Shown one piece after another: positions 44,947-57,200 of a stretch of 64,000 nucleotides of DNA. The DNA comes from Parelaphostrongylus tenuis (Eukaryota; Nematoda; Chromadorea; Rhabditida; Metastrongylidae). The notes below the pieces were generated by a model. It saw only the letters and a list, made by a program, of their open reading frames with translations. It made no database searches and had not been told where the DNA came from. A program made the translations under genes and the position numbers. The stretch spans positions 124,001 to 188,000 of the forward strand of contig JAHQIW010002093.1 in NCBI GenBank assembly GCA_019055375.1, in the 5' to 3' direction. Numbering within the stretch: position 1 is the first letter of the stretch; the number at the start of each line of letters is the position of its first letter.

Positions 44947-45290
44947 GGCATATCGGAATTTGAGCGTGGTCTTCAGAAAGCACTCGAAAGGAAAGGTATG
45001 ATATATTAGCGATACCAACCAAGAGCAATCGAGTATACAACACTGTTGGTTCAGTGATTTCTCGGACCTACAGTGTAAAATGTTCATCGTCGCCTACTCT
45101 TAGTATAGGGGACTAAGTGCCCCCGAGAGAATTGGCTAAAGACTGAAAGGGTACCGCCCGACTGATAAGACCGTCAAGGTTGAAACACGTGTATCGGGCT
45201 CTTTAAGTCAGCCCTTATCTAACAGACCACATGGCATATTGAAGTTTGAGGGTGGTCTTAAAAAACACTCGGAACGAAGAATATGATAAC
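44947..45290 (+). repeat. Hammerhead-family element, head-to-tail copy E2
   Basis: A full unit starts ggcatatcggaatttgagcg (44947), includes aatcgagtatacaacactg and the hammerhead, and ends cagaccacat. At 45233 the start recurs (ggcatattgaagtttgaggg, then tggtcttaaaaaacactcgg), so a second partial unit follows in tandem. Monomer length is about 286 bp. Tandem monomers with one hammerhead each are the layout of animal retrozymes and Sm-alpha-type satellites. Confidence 0.75.
45156..45199 (+). ncRNA. Hammerhead ribozyme, one core change
   Basis: Stem I GCCCGA/TCGGGC perfect, stem II GACC-GTCAA-GGTT (one G-U), GAAA intact, helix III-type ACACGTGT, cleavage triplet GTA. Core reads CTGATAA, i.e. 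G8 to A, which removes the general-base/acid guanine pair partner known to be needed for activity. Confidence 0.7.
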
Positions 45291-46461
45291 AATTGAAGAC
45301 TTTTTTGTAATGTCACACCTTAAATCTCTAGAGATCCAGAGAGCTGTAACGCCTACTATGCTCGCTTGTGAAGATGCTTCTTGACTTTCCACAAGATCGA
45401 ACATCTTTAGAAAAGATTTTATTCCGAAAGAAGTTGATTAAGAAAATACTCACCAAAGCTTTTGGCTTCTACACGACGTGAATCGGACCCGACCGATATC
45501 AATCAATGTGAGACCGTCGCTAACTAGTGAAGCCAGTGTTACACAACAGCACAAAGGTCATGTGTTACCTCGGTCAATGACTGTTAATCCATTGTGTGTT
45601 CGGTCGATAACGTTAACATTCCGAAAATATAATCCAGGAAGTCCTGAGAGCTTGACGGTGCCCAGGAGCACTCCGAGATCTGAAGACTACCGACTAAGTA
45701 GCCTGGACAATTCGAACACTTATTTGATAATATGTCCAGGAATGATAGGTGATATGCAAAACCTTGAACAGAATAAGGAAGTTGAACCCGCGTCTTACCC
45801 TTTCTGGGTTCACGGTCTAACCACTGCATTATCAGGCTGCTGTTCTGCTATCATGCTTTCTCTGCCATTGACTTGATTCTTCGATAGGCCAGCGAAATTC
45901 GCTGTTAATGTCAGTCACACATTCAATGATCATTACGATGAATGGATAGGAATGAATGATGCATTCGTAATGAATTTAACAAAGCCTTATTCTTTCCGAG
46001 AGGTGATGAACCAGTAAATGTCATTAAATCCAAGATGTTTGCGAACCATAGGCTCAAAAATTTGCTCTAGAAGAGGCTTATAGAGGCTTTTTGTACTTTA
46101 GGTCTAGGAAACATGGGTTTAACATGTTTTAACAATGGATTGCTAGGGATCGCTTATCAATATCAACGTCCAAATTATTTTTAAAGTGTATTTTATACAA
46201 TGATGTGACCTTGCGATGTTCACCTACACCGGCAGCTGTCGTCACTTTTTTCTGATTTCGTTCTATCAATCTAATCACCTGTCATCCTTTTAAATCAAAG
46301 AAGGACAACATCAGACAGACAGTCAATTCTGTGTAAGTTGTAGGGATGTCGCAAAATAAAAAAGGAGTGGGTTCGAAAATGAATATCGAATCAGTTCAAC
46401 AGCAGGTTCGAAGAAACATTCTCATCGCTTTGCGAACTCTTTCCGCGAAAAGCAAAAGCTA
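45291..46461. other. No protein gene recognised; tRNA-like repeat within
   Basis: The 132-codon plus-strand ORF at 45478-45876 overlaps a minus-strand tRNA-like repeat and has no recognisable domain, so I treat it as chance. Confidence 0.4.
45735..45860 (-). repeat. tRNA-like repeat
   Basis: Minus strand: aatgcagtggttagaccgtg (A box), gggtaagacgcgggttcaac (B box), tail aaggttttgcatatcacct. The same tail follows the tRNA-like unit at 53255-53345. Confidence 0.5.
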
Positions 46462-46532
46462 TGCGTTCGGGGGAATCGAACCCCCGTCGAATGCTTGGAA
46501 GGTATCCATGCTAACCATTACACCACGAACGC
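46462..46532 (-). tRNA. tRNA-Gly (anticodon UCC), copy 1
   Basis: 71 nt including discriminator A. Acceptor GCGTTCG/CGAACGC pairs perfectly, T arm GGGGG-TTCGATT-CCCCC, anticodon loop CTTCCAA gives UCC. One A-C mismatch in the anticodon stem (GATAC against GCATT) not present in copy 2. A and B boxes intact. Confidence 0.9.
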
Positions 46533-47373
46533 ACGACAGCAAATAAGCATCACTACAGTTTGTGAACCATTTATTCTAACATAATATTGCGTTGCCTCAT
46601 TATTTCTCTCATATCTCGACACTTTTGTTGATTCAGTTGTTATTTGTTCAGAAAAGTCAATAACTCAAAACCATTCGCTAGACACAGAACGGATGCCTTC
46701 CTCTCAGAAGAGTGATAGCTGACAATCAAAGTAGTTGATGAGTTCACTTTTGAACGATTAGTTGTAGTTTTCAGATTTTTTTCTCCCGCAAATGTTGCTT
46801 TAGGACGCAGAAGAGATAATAACCACATGCAACAATATTAAGACTATACGGTGAATGTGGGAGATCTTGGTCCATCTCCGTTTCTCCAGAATATGAGGAA
46901 CACACTTTGGAATGTGAAGTGGTTGATCAGTCTATGACGTGCCCATCGAGGAAACACTTTGCGGTAGAGGTTCTAATGATGGCCAACGATGGTGCTACGA
47001 TTGTATCCAATAACTGATTTGAACAGAAAAAAACGAGTTTGACATTAGTGCGGAAAAAACCGTGTGACGACCCAACAAAATTGAATATTTTTATGTACAC
47101 TAAAGAAGTGCCAGATCTGTTGAATTCTAATAGTTCAAAAGTCAGACTATCTCTAAATCTCGGCATTTCTAAGGAAATGTAAAATTTTATAGGTATTTTT
47201 CAAACTGTGTCACACAAGACCGGTGACCGTTCTCACATAACTCCAAACAAGGCTTTGACGAAGGCGCGAAAAGTTAGCCATCAAATTTTGAGGAATAAGA
47301 AGTACCAACCACGTGGTAGCAGCTTTTGAGGAAAGAATCAGAGATCTCCTTTCTCTGCGAAAAACAAAACGTA
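46533..47373. other. Spacer between tRNA genes; no gene recognised
   Basis: AT-rich. Flanks next to the two tRNAs are related (about 60 bases each side), showing the duplication unit is larger than the tRNA. Confidence 0.45.
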
Positions 47374-47444
47374 TGCGTTCGGGGGAATCGAACCCCCGTC
47401 GAATGCTTGGAAGGCATCCATGCTAACCATTACACCACGAACGC
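47374..47444 (-). tRNA. tRNA-Gly (anticodon UCC), copy 2
   Basis: Same 71-nt structure as copy 1 with a fully paired anticodon stem (GATGC/GCATT, one G-U). Best candidate for the functional copy. Upstream ttgaggaaagaatcagagat and downstream aatttgttgagcattcta flanks recur at the other copies. Confidence 0.95.
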
Positions 47445-47623
47445 TCGTGAGGAATCGCTTCATCACTGCAATTTGTTGAGCATTCTACTCAGACATAACG
47501 AGATTACCCTTAATATGAACTAATTTCATTTACGCAAAAGGAGTGCCATATCAATTGTGCAGTGACACGGCATCAGTTTTCGAACAAATAGTCGGAGATC
47601 TCCACTCTCTCAGTGGAATAAAA

Positions 47624-47698
47624 TGCGTTCGTTCGAAGGATTAGAACGCCCATCGAAGGCTTAGGAGACTTTCATGCTAACCAATACACATCAAACGC
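47624..47698 (-). pseudogene. tRNA-Gly pseudogene, copy 3
   Basis: Keeps tgcgttcg and catgctaaccaatacac but has an altered T arm (ggattagaacgcc) and anticodon region (gaaggcttaggagac). Flanking ggagatctcc and aatttgttgaacatt match copy 2. Confidence 0.75.
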
Positions 47699-47999
47699 AT
47701 GCTGCTAATCTGTCGTAACTGTAATTTGTTGAACATTATACTTCGACATAATAAAAGGTGTGTGAATATGACTCCACCGTTTTTTGTTGTATCAATAGTA
47801 AAAATAGAATATTAAAACTTTTTTCAAGTGTCTTTAGAACGCTATTTAATGACATGTTTCTGAAATATAAAATATTTTTTATGATGGGTTTTATAGGACC
47901 TCAAAGAAGACTGCTTTTGTACTCAACAAGAGCTGTTTTTTCAAAGATTTCTTGTTTGTACTTTGAATTTGATAACTTCAGGTGATAATAGACGGTGCA
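47699..47999. other. No gene recognised
   Basis: AT-rich with a 75-codon Phe/Leu-rich ORF (47758-47985) lacking recognisable features. Confidence 0.35.
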
Positions 48000-48140
48000 A
48001 TTGACGAGAGTAAAACATGTAAGGTAAAATCTCCTTCCACATTAGTTCTTTCATAACCTTCTCGATAGGTTTTGCAGCATGACATCGAGGGTTATCATGC
48101 AGCAGAGTTACAAAATTCGTTCCGCTTGATTTCTTGCATG
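48000..48140 (-). pseudogene. Mariner transposase fragment M4
   Basis: Minus strand reads NEF, then a shifted frame FVTLLHDNPRCHAAKPIEKV and MKELMWKEILPY, the 'LLHDNARPHVAKP' catalytic block. Same subfamily as M5 at the window end. Confidence 0.55.
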
Positions 48141-48772
48141 ATTTCTAAAATGGAATTCCATGACGTAGGTATCGTTCAATTGCGAATTTTCTTGCGAACA
48201 TCTTAGCCTGCAACTTGCCTGTATACTTTCTTAGAGACGAAGCTCGCTCCTAGCTCCATCAATCTTGTGCGCCTCTTCACTACCATCGTTCACCTACGCG
48301 CCACTCCTGCATGAGTAAAAAGCGAAATCGTTCTCACTACATCTCCATCTTTGAGCCAAGTATAGGCAAGTTGTATATCGAAATGTTTGCAGGAAAATAC
48401 ACAGTCAAATGGTATCAAAATCAGACAATTTTAATTACTTCGCACAATGGATTTGCAAAGTAGAGTTCCCCCAAATGACGCTTTTCGGTTACAAAAGTTG
48501 TTATCTTCAAAGTCCTATGAAAACCATCATATAAAACATCTTGCACATTAAAAGCATATAAATAAATGGCGTTTTTAACGCACTTTCAGGCAAAAAGAAG
48601 TGGCATAGCTTTCTTTCCACTATTATAATAACAAAAGAAAAACGGCGCAATCATCTTCATTGCGAAGTATTTCAAATTCAAAAAAGGATGCCGAGTCAGA
48701 TTAGCAGTCACACGACATCAGCTCTGACACAAGTACTCGGAGATTCCAACTCTTTTCGTTGAACAAAATATA

Positions 48773-48840
48773 TGCTATTGGGGAATCAAACTCCCGCTGA
48801 ATACTTGAATGAAATCGATGCTAATCCTGACATCGATGCA
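48773..48840 (-). pseudogene. tRNA-Gly pseudogene, copy 4 (most decayed)
   Basis: Retains gggaatcaaactcccgctga (T arm) and atgctaatcctgacatc, but the acceptor and anticodon are altered. Upstream flank tcggagattccaactctttt still matches copies 2 and 3. Confidence 0.6.
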
Positions 48841-51276
48841 CTCTTTGAAAAATTGGCATAAATCTTACTCGCTGCTATACCTTCCATATGCATTATGTGC
48901 TCATCTACTTAAAATTATCAACTCATATGACGTCTATCAACCTCTTATTTTTGAGATAACGCTTTGTCGTCTATTATACAAACGATTTTTTTGTGTATGA
49001 AAATCATAAACTTTTGTTTGATTACTCCTAGTCCCTATTTTCCACTCTACTCTTCTTCTATGAAACAGTCGCTCCTTCTACTTGTTGTAATAAACTGAAC
49101 CTGGAATTTTAAATAAACATTGTGCTAGCTATTACTTACTTGTCTTTTTAGTTTTCTCATGTGTGTACATATGAATTCTCAAAGTTTCTACGTTTAGATA
49201 TTCTACGAGTTCAAACATTTTTGTGTGTCTCGTCCATCTACGATTTGTTGCAGATTGTAACTCTCTAGATTGTAATTTTTTTTCTGCTGCATTCTGCTTT
49301 TTATTATTTGCTTCACAAGCACGTATGCGCTCCTTTGTACATAGGCTAATGGGAGGGGAGAGTAATAGGACATTCTTAGCTCACGAAAGCAACAACTGCT
49401 TTCTCAATAATGGTACTTTCAAAACAACTTTTGCTTCATTCGATCTTCATGAAAGGCATTACACTCTCGCTGAGCTCTAGTAATGTGTTTGTGACTTAGT
49501 GAGACACCGTGTATGGTGATGTCAAGTCTTAATGCCATAATCAATCATCGCTATGTTTGGGATGATGGGCTGCTTTCCTCGAAAATCTTTATTTGATGAA
49601 TTATGGGGTGCGTTAGATTTTTTCACTTATTCGAGAAAAGTGTTATGTTACATGAGTTGTTGATCGAACCTTAAAAATATGCTAGGAAAATCATAGCGCA
49701 AAAACTGTTCAAAAATGAGTCACATATTATTCGTTAGGGAACAAATTTGCAGAAGGAGCTCATAGGTAAATTCATCAGTTAAACTCTTCGAGTGAGTTGA
49801 TACATCGATTGATATTATCGTTGTCAGCACGTCAATGAGAAATATATTCCTCGTTCGTGCTAAGGGATTAAGGTTTGGCTCTTGGCATTGTTTGGCAAAG
49901 AATGATGAACCAATTTAGGAGTGACATGCTATTGTACTGAAAGGAACAAAATTACAATAAAGAGAATTTATCGAATATACGAATGGAAAACTGAGATGAC
50001 ACATGGAATGTTTTCCCATAACAATCTCTATAACCAAGAAAAAGTCACATTCGACTTTTATTTCTGTTAATAATAAGATATGATGGTAGTTACTAAAGTT
50101 GTTATCAGAATCGCAGGCAAATGCGAGTGCTACATTGAGAAGCACATGTCAGACACTAAATTCGAATCACAGCAGTGCTGGAAGTGGAACGGATTGAAAA
50201 GACGAGTCCATCTTAGGTTTCAAAGTTTTTTCTTCACATCAATTGTCGTACACTCCAGTTAAGCCGACGCCGCCATTGAAATCACAATTTTTAACTTGAT
50301 TTCAAGCCTGATTCATTTTCAGCGACAGCATACGATTTCATTGGTCGATTATGCCGAACTGCGCTTTCTAAAACAATCTCATTGACTGGTGATTTCTGAG
50401 ACCCACCGAACAGATCAAGAAAAGGGAGAGAGAGAGGCAGAGCAAGGGTCTCGATGGAGCAGTGGAAAACTTAGCGTGCCTGGAAAGGAGAATTGGGAGT
50501 TTGAAACTACCTCAGGTTCTGAGATGTGCTCGTATCATGGTTTTTTGTGCTTACATTACACTCTTAGCCATCACGCTGCATATGAAAAAGACGGCAGTGT
50601 CGTCAAAGGTCTCATTTACAACATAATGATCAACTGGAATCAAAACAGTAGAAGGCGAACAGGAGAATTAACGAATAAACAACTTTGACTGTTAACAATG
50701 AATAATGATTTTTAGTTACATAACTCTTTCAGAAATGAACTAAAAGATTAAAAGGAAATTAGACATTCACAACCGGTAGCTTGTTAAAGAATCTCAAATA
50801 AAGTTGTGCGGAAGAAACCATATGCAAACTGACAAACACTTCCTTGGTCGAGGATGCTCAGTGACTTCCTCTCTTGGCGGCTTTCGAAAGTTCGTACGTC
50901 GCTTTTTCGGAATTCCAGAGATATTTTTGAGATAACAAAATAGCTTAATGGGAAGAAATTCTAGGGTGCACATGACTTTTTGTGTATATTGCGCTTTTAT
51001 TTGAAGAGGAACTAGGAGTCACGATGCTGTTATGTTGGCTGCAATATTTTTGGCTGACATCTTGGTATATGTTTATGTTCAATGCCAGATTGAAGCCTGT
51101 AGATATGGGTATTAATTGCTATTGAATCTAGGACTTGGAGTGTTCTTAAATTTCAATAACCGATTGCAATATTTCAGCATAATTGCGGCGCATACTAGAT
51201 ATATCTGTCTTCTAAAAAGATGAGATGAAAAGATTGCTTTGAAGAATTTTTATCATTTATCTTATGAACACTGAGT
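48841..51276. other. No gene recognised; one tRNA-like fragment
   Basis: Short ORFs at 49223-49480 and 50389-50688 have no recognisable content. Around 50440-50510 ctcgatggagcagtggaaaa and ttgggagtttgaaactac look like decayed A and B boxes. Confidence 0.35.
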
Positions 51277-54200
51277 TCAGTAGTAGAGCACTGACAGTCT
51301 TGTGGTAAACGCGGACTTCATCGAGAAGGAAAACTGAAGAAATGAGAACACAAAGAGGAATATGTAGGTGATCATCTGAAATGTTCTGACTAAGACACAT
51401 TATGCATAGTTTTGATTCAGTTATGAATCATACCTGTAGAACAGCTATTTCACGTTCTGTTTCAATCGGCAACCAGTCCACATAGGGATGAGAAAAATGA
51501 ATCAATCGAATACAATATGCTTCTGTTTTCGGGAACCAATGGCAATGTCGGGTTAACGATTTCGGTATGGTGTTCCTTAAGAAAAATGAAAAAAGATAAG
51601 GATTATGTTGAAAGACGCAGGTGTGTCAGTCATATATACTGTCACTCGCCACTGATTATATATATGCATATATATATATCTTTATTTATATTTATATTTA
51701 AATGGAGACCTGTGGCCGGATACTAAGTGATACTCGATGCGCAGTTGATCCCCATTTCACTCCTCTCAACACTTTTCTGTTTTGAACACTTATGCTATGG
51801 ATTTGGACTTGATCGGATCATATTACATAACACTTTTTCTCATTGATCCATGGTTTTTGAAAAGTGTATATAGTGATTTACGACCATGTACTTTCATATG
51901 CGATTATCCTTCTGTAGTATTTTCAAACAGATATGATGAGCTGTTTTGTGAAAGAATAATTCTTTCTTATTTGTGGAAGTATGAATCGTTCTATTTTGTT
52001 ACTTCATGCCTGCCAGCAAACATGAGCAATTAGCGATAAAGAAAAGCGACAATGTCTTAGGCTTCTAACAATTCCTTGGAGAGCCAGTGCACTCGTAGAA
52101 GAGATTGAATGCATACTCGAATGAAACAATGACTTTAGGCAACCTACCCATGTGTTAAGCGTGTGCTTTTATCCTCCAAAACAAATTATGTACCGACTTG
52201 CTGACTTCAAAGGGATGGAGAGCTCAGTTTTCTAGGTCGTTTAATTGAGCTAGGAACTCTACATGTATCGCTACGCACCTCTGGCCAATGTGTGACATGT
52301 GCAACCAAAATTAGCAACTTTTCGATTGTTTACATTATTACGTAGAAGATCTTCAAGAAGGAGACTACTCAAATGACCAAGTAAATTTAACATTAGAATT
52401 CTTGGAATTCTGTTAGCTAATGAAGAGATAAACAATGAATTTGATGAGCAGTACTCCATAACTAAGCTTACACACCTTTGTGACCAACAGAATATTCCGA
52501 ATACTGTTGAAGCCAGCATGAGTAGCGCTAATGCTACACCGACAACATTCATTGCCCGAGATACGGAGCCATGACATTTTGTACGCCATGAAACCACACC
52601 TACAAGTACAGCTGTCGTGATTCTACTAAAGTGAAAACCAAATTCACGAAAACGTAAAAGAAAATGTTGAATTCCGGATCGTCCAGCGGCATCATGTTGC
52701 GGTTCACGTTGTAGTTGAATCCTTCGAAGTGGGTTGAGCTTGTCAAGGTTTTTTAAGTTTGATAAGAAGTAAATCTTAGGTCCAACATTCTGTTAATTTC
52801 GCAAATATTCACTAAACTAGCGTTTTTTTTTATGAGGCTGCCCGTGGAAAAATTCAATCATGGGTAATGTTTTGGTAATTTCTCCTTCCTCAGAGACTAG
52901 AAAGTCAAATTGACACTGAATCTTCTTGGCCAAACACTTGCATAATCCATGCAGAATTACCAGAAAAAATTTACTTCCAGCACTTTGAAAGTATTTGGCT
53001 AAATGGGTGGCAATTAAGCTTGAACATTCTGGGTTTTGAGAAGGCGAGACCGCTGAAATTCGGGCCATTATTGCGTTGATCTTGTTAACTACATTTTCAT
53101 ACGTGCTCGGAAAGACAATACTAGTTCAAATAGGAAAAACAAGAAAACAAGGGATTACTGAAGAAAGTAAGTATACGGAACTCGCTACGTTACAAGTAAA
53201 GGTTTAGTCACATAGCGGAAATGAAACCATGTTGTCTTGCTGCGAAGATAGATGAGCGGTGGCCTCGGTGATGCGCTTCCGGTAAGGACGAAACACGGGT
53301 TCAACTCGCGACTGGATTAGAAGGTTTTGCATATCACTCAACAGCATGCGATTTTTAGATTTCTATAAATGAACAAAAACCCAGCGAACGAAAAAAATTT
53401 CTCATTAAAAAATAAAAAGCCTATTCACCTTGTATGATCGAATAAACTCCAATTGCAAATGGAAGGCCAAGAAAGAAGAAAGTGCAGCAGTATCTAAAAA
53501 CTCCTTTGATTAGTTATCTTAGAGTTCTTATTTCCCATTTTTGTTTGTTATCATCCATTTCCTTATTTCGTTTTCTGCTCAGTCTACCAACTCTTTTACA
53601 AATTTCATCTTTCTTTACTTCGAACAAGAGCTTCATAGGTGGCAAAGGCAGAGTTACCATGAAAAGTATAAGTAGGAGGAAAAACATACTTGAAATGAAA
53701 TATACCAGTAAACGTCACCAGTGTACCGACGACCAGTTGATAGTGATACGAATAAAGGCGGATTCTTAATGAAATCTTTTTTTCCGAACTTCAACTAAAT
53801 AATGTAATAAAGAGTGATTGAAGTGACAAGAGGTAGCAGTGAAAAAGCCAACCACTAGACTGATGAGGAATGTGATTATGCTGAATCAAGATAGGAAGCT
53901 TCAGTTGATTCAGTACTATGGAAAAAAAGTTACTGCGTATTTACTACTATGGAAAGGCTATGTTTGTTTCAAATTCGATCCATTTATATTGAATAAAGCA
54001 TCATGACCATTGTGGGTTTCTGATAATCATTCACAGACCTCTACCCTCGTCAGACTATTGACAGATTTTTTGATATTAGGTCTTTTAGTAAGTCTTGGTC
54101 CTACAGTATTAAGCACCAAATTTGTTAACAAAAAATTAAAGCTGCTTGACAACACTATTCAAATAATCTAATAATATATTTTGAGCCTTTCACGAGAGTC

Positions 54201-57200
54201 TGATATGGCACTTATACAGTACAAAACACGAATTTCTGCACTCAATCATATATGGATTGAGAGTTCTTCATCTAGATGAAATCAGTTATCTCGACCAGAC
54301 CAGAGTACAAAATCAAATTCACATCAGTCCATTTGTATTAATAGTCAGCATGTCAGGTATTATAATGAAAAAGAATTCAAATACAGACAAACTTTGCCGT
54401 ATCATAAGTAGCGAGTTGACCTGTGAATTCGATCCACTCAATGTGAGGTTAGCTCTTTCGAACGTCTTACTAGTAGCATTCTTATCACTAATGTCAATAG
54501 TGGCATTAAGAATGATACTAATAATTCTAATAACTGGATATAGACAGTGATGGTGATACAGTATTAATAGTAAACAATAGTAAATAACACAAAAAATAGG
54601 TAACAGAGCTGAATGATAATAACTGAAACAGTGTAATAGAAAATAAAGTGAAAAATGTCAAAAAAATATGGTATATAAAATTATTTTAGACTTTTTTAGA
54701 CACTTTTTTGATTCGCCTTCGCAGTGTTTCTTTTCCCACTGAGAGGATTTCAGTACTTCTAGCACTCAATTCGCTTTTCATCTTCTTCTTAAACGTCGTA
54801 GAATACTGGCTGAGCGAGCCTCCTTGCAATGTCGAGGATGGCCTGACTGTAGCGTTCCATAGGGTGTTCGTTGTTGGCTGCCGGAGAGCATTATGGGGAG
54901 GGGGCTTAGTCCGCACACGCCGTGACGAGCATCACAAGCAATCGGCCACTGCTCCCTCATATGAGATAATACATCAAATAATAGTGAATAATAGTAAGGG
55001 TTTAAGGAAAACAATTGTGACAGCTTTTTGTAATCAATACCAATAACAATATCAGGAATATTCGTCTTCGAAAATGTATTTAGCCGTCTTTTAGAGGTTC
55101 CTTACATATATTTCATTCGTAGCAACAATTTGGTATAGGCATATTTCGCCGGCTGCGTCATCGTCAGTGGCCTTTTCTCAGCCAGTCGCCTTTCATCATA
55201 GAGAACGAGCGCCGAAGAATGGTTAACTGTGGGCAAGTGACATTATCACTGACTAGTCCTCCTACAGTCAATATCTCCCTGCTGGCATGAAGAGTACAAT
55301 AAATTCTTCTATCGACTTCTTAGGAAAACCTCTATCAAGACATTCATATATGTTTGAGACGTTTTAAGCCTTGGTTTTTACACTACATGTGACGAACAAC
55401 CGACACGCTCCTATGCCGAATTGTTGCCACGAACGAAATGTAGTGTAACGAAGCTTTAAAAGGTGGCTGAAAACATTCTTAAAGACTACATATGGATGTT
55501 CTCATCGAGCTTCTAAGAAAACAGTTGATAAGAGAAGGTATAAATTGTTAAAATATTGTTTTATCAGTAAGACCGATAGGAAGAGGGATTGCGTAGTGGG
55601 TATTGAAGCGGTGCTATCAGAAAACGCAGTTTGTGCCCTTTCCAATGCTCTCCTACAAGTCCAGACGAGATTGTTCTAAGCGCAGAAATCGCCGAGATCA
55701 CACAGGGAATCGTTAGTATTCCACAACGTTTGTAAAAAGACAAAATTCTCAAGCACCAGCCGAAACAATAAGCGAAACTTCGAAGGCCTACGTGACGATG
55801 ATGCGAGGAAACGGATCAAGTGCAGGAAGTGCTGGAATCTGGAAAGTATGTGTAATGACGGAACATGTAATAAAGTGAAAATCGACAAGTAGTTATCATC
55901 TTCATCAGGCTCGCATCACCCGTTGTCAAACGACTCCGACCTACGGATGTGAACTATGTTCAATTTTAAGTGCTTAGCAAAATATCGAAAGGGCAAAACA
56001 CTTGGATTAGTCGATCTCTTATTCAAAGTATGTACGAATGTCCATACATGTCAGAATGTCGAAAATCAGATGGACCAGGCACCGATGGGTGTTAATGACA
56101 ACCAGTGGACAAGAGCTGTTAACGACTGGGTCCCACGGGATGTCAAGCACATAGCAGGAAGACGACCGACTTAATGACCAGAATTCTCAATAACATCGTA
56201 ATGTAATATACGATGTGAGCGTGCAAGAAGTATCAAAATCAATTCAGCTACTCTTCTTATATGACAAGGGCAATTGGAGGTCTGATGATTGTTCATTCTA
56301 TTCACTCGATACAGCGGAAATATAGAAGATGCAGTTGATGCTGTAAGAAATATTTCGTCTAGGTACTATCATGGTGCTTTGTCGGTGAGAAGGCTGAGTG
56401 GAGCTCTTTCGCAGCAGACATGAGATTTATTTGCTGTAGACGTGATCTTTAGCCATGCTCAATCTCACTAGATTGCAGACGTTGAGTCGTATCAACGCAA
56501 TGGAGTCAATTCACATAAATATAAGCATTCTCATGTGTTTGAGAATGATGATCGGTAAGCAAAATTTCGACCTCGACGGGAGTTGAATCAGCGTTTGAAT
56601 ATCGCCTCCAGTAAGGCTGGAACGCGGGTCCAACTTCCGTCTGAGGTCGAAATTTTGCTTACCATTTGCCAATCGTAGATGAATTATCTGTGAAATTACA
56701 CCACTCCTAATGTAGCGAAATGGAGAGTTTATAACTAACGTGCTCTTATGACTTTTTACACTCTTGTGAGTAGACATATTCCTACTCTTATAAAAAGAGA
56801 CACTCATATCATTACTTCCAAGCGGGAACTGAATCAACACTTGAAGTTCAACATGAATGGAATATACTCACAGTGAGTAGGCTCAAAATTTGCGCATTAA
56901 ATGGATGCGTCGGTCGTACACGGATATAAGCGCCGGTTTCCAAGTATTGATTCAAGGTAGCAGATCCAAGGATTTGACACCCGTATAGTCCCACATATTC
57001 AACAAAGAATATACAAAGACTTTATTGCATTATGTTCTATCCGATGCGACGATTACTTCAGCGCATTATTATTCAGTCGTCCGAGTTTAGGCTATGTAGC
57101 CTGCTGGTGGCTAACCACCGACGGCTTATTGTGAGAAGAAATAAGTTAACGTACTTGATTTCTATAGCGCTGTAAACCATTAACATTGTTGTGCAGAAAA

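Noticed and set aside
45478..45876. 132-codon plus-strand ORF
   Set aside because: Overlaps a minus-strand tRNA-like repeat and has an opposite-strand ORF; no domain recognised.
54708..55046. 112-codon plus-strand ORF and overlapping minus ORFs
   Set aside because: Coincide with dispersed repeat R2 inside an intron; copy 1 of R2 lacks the frame.
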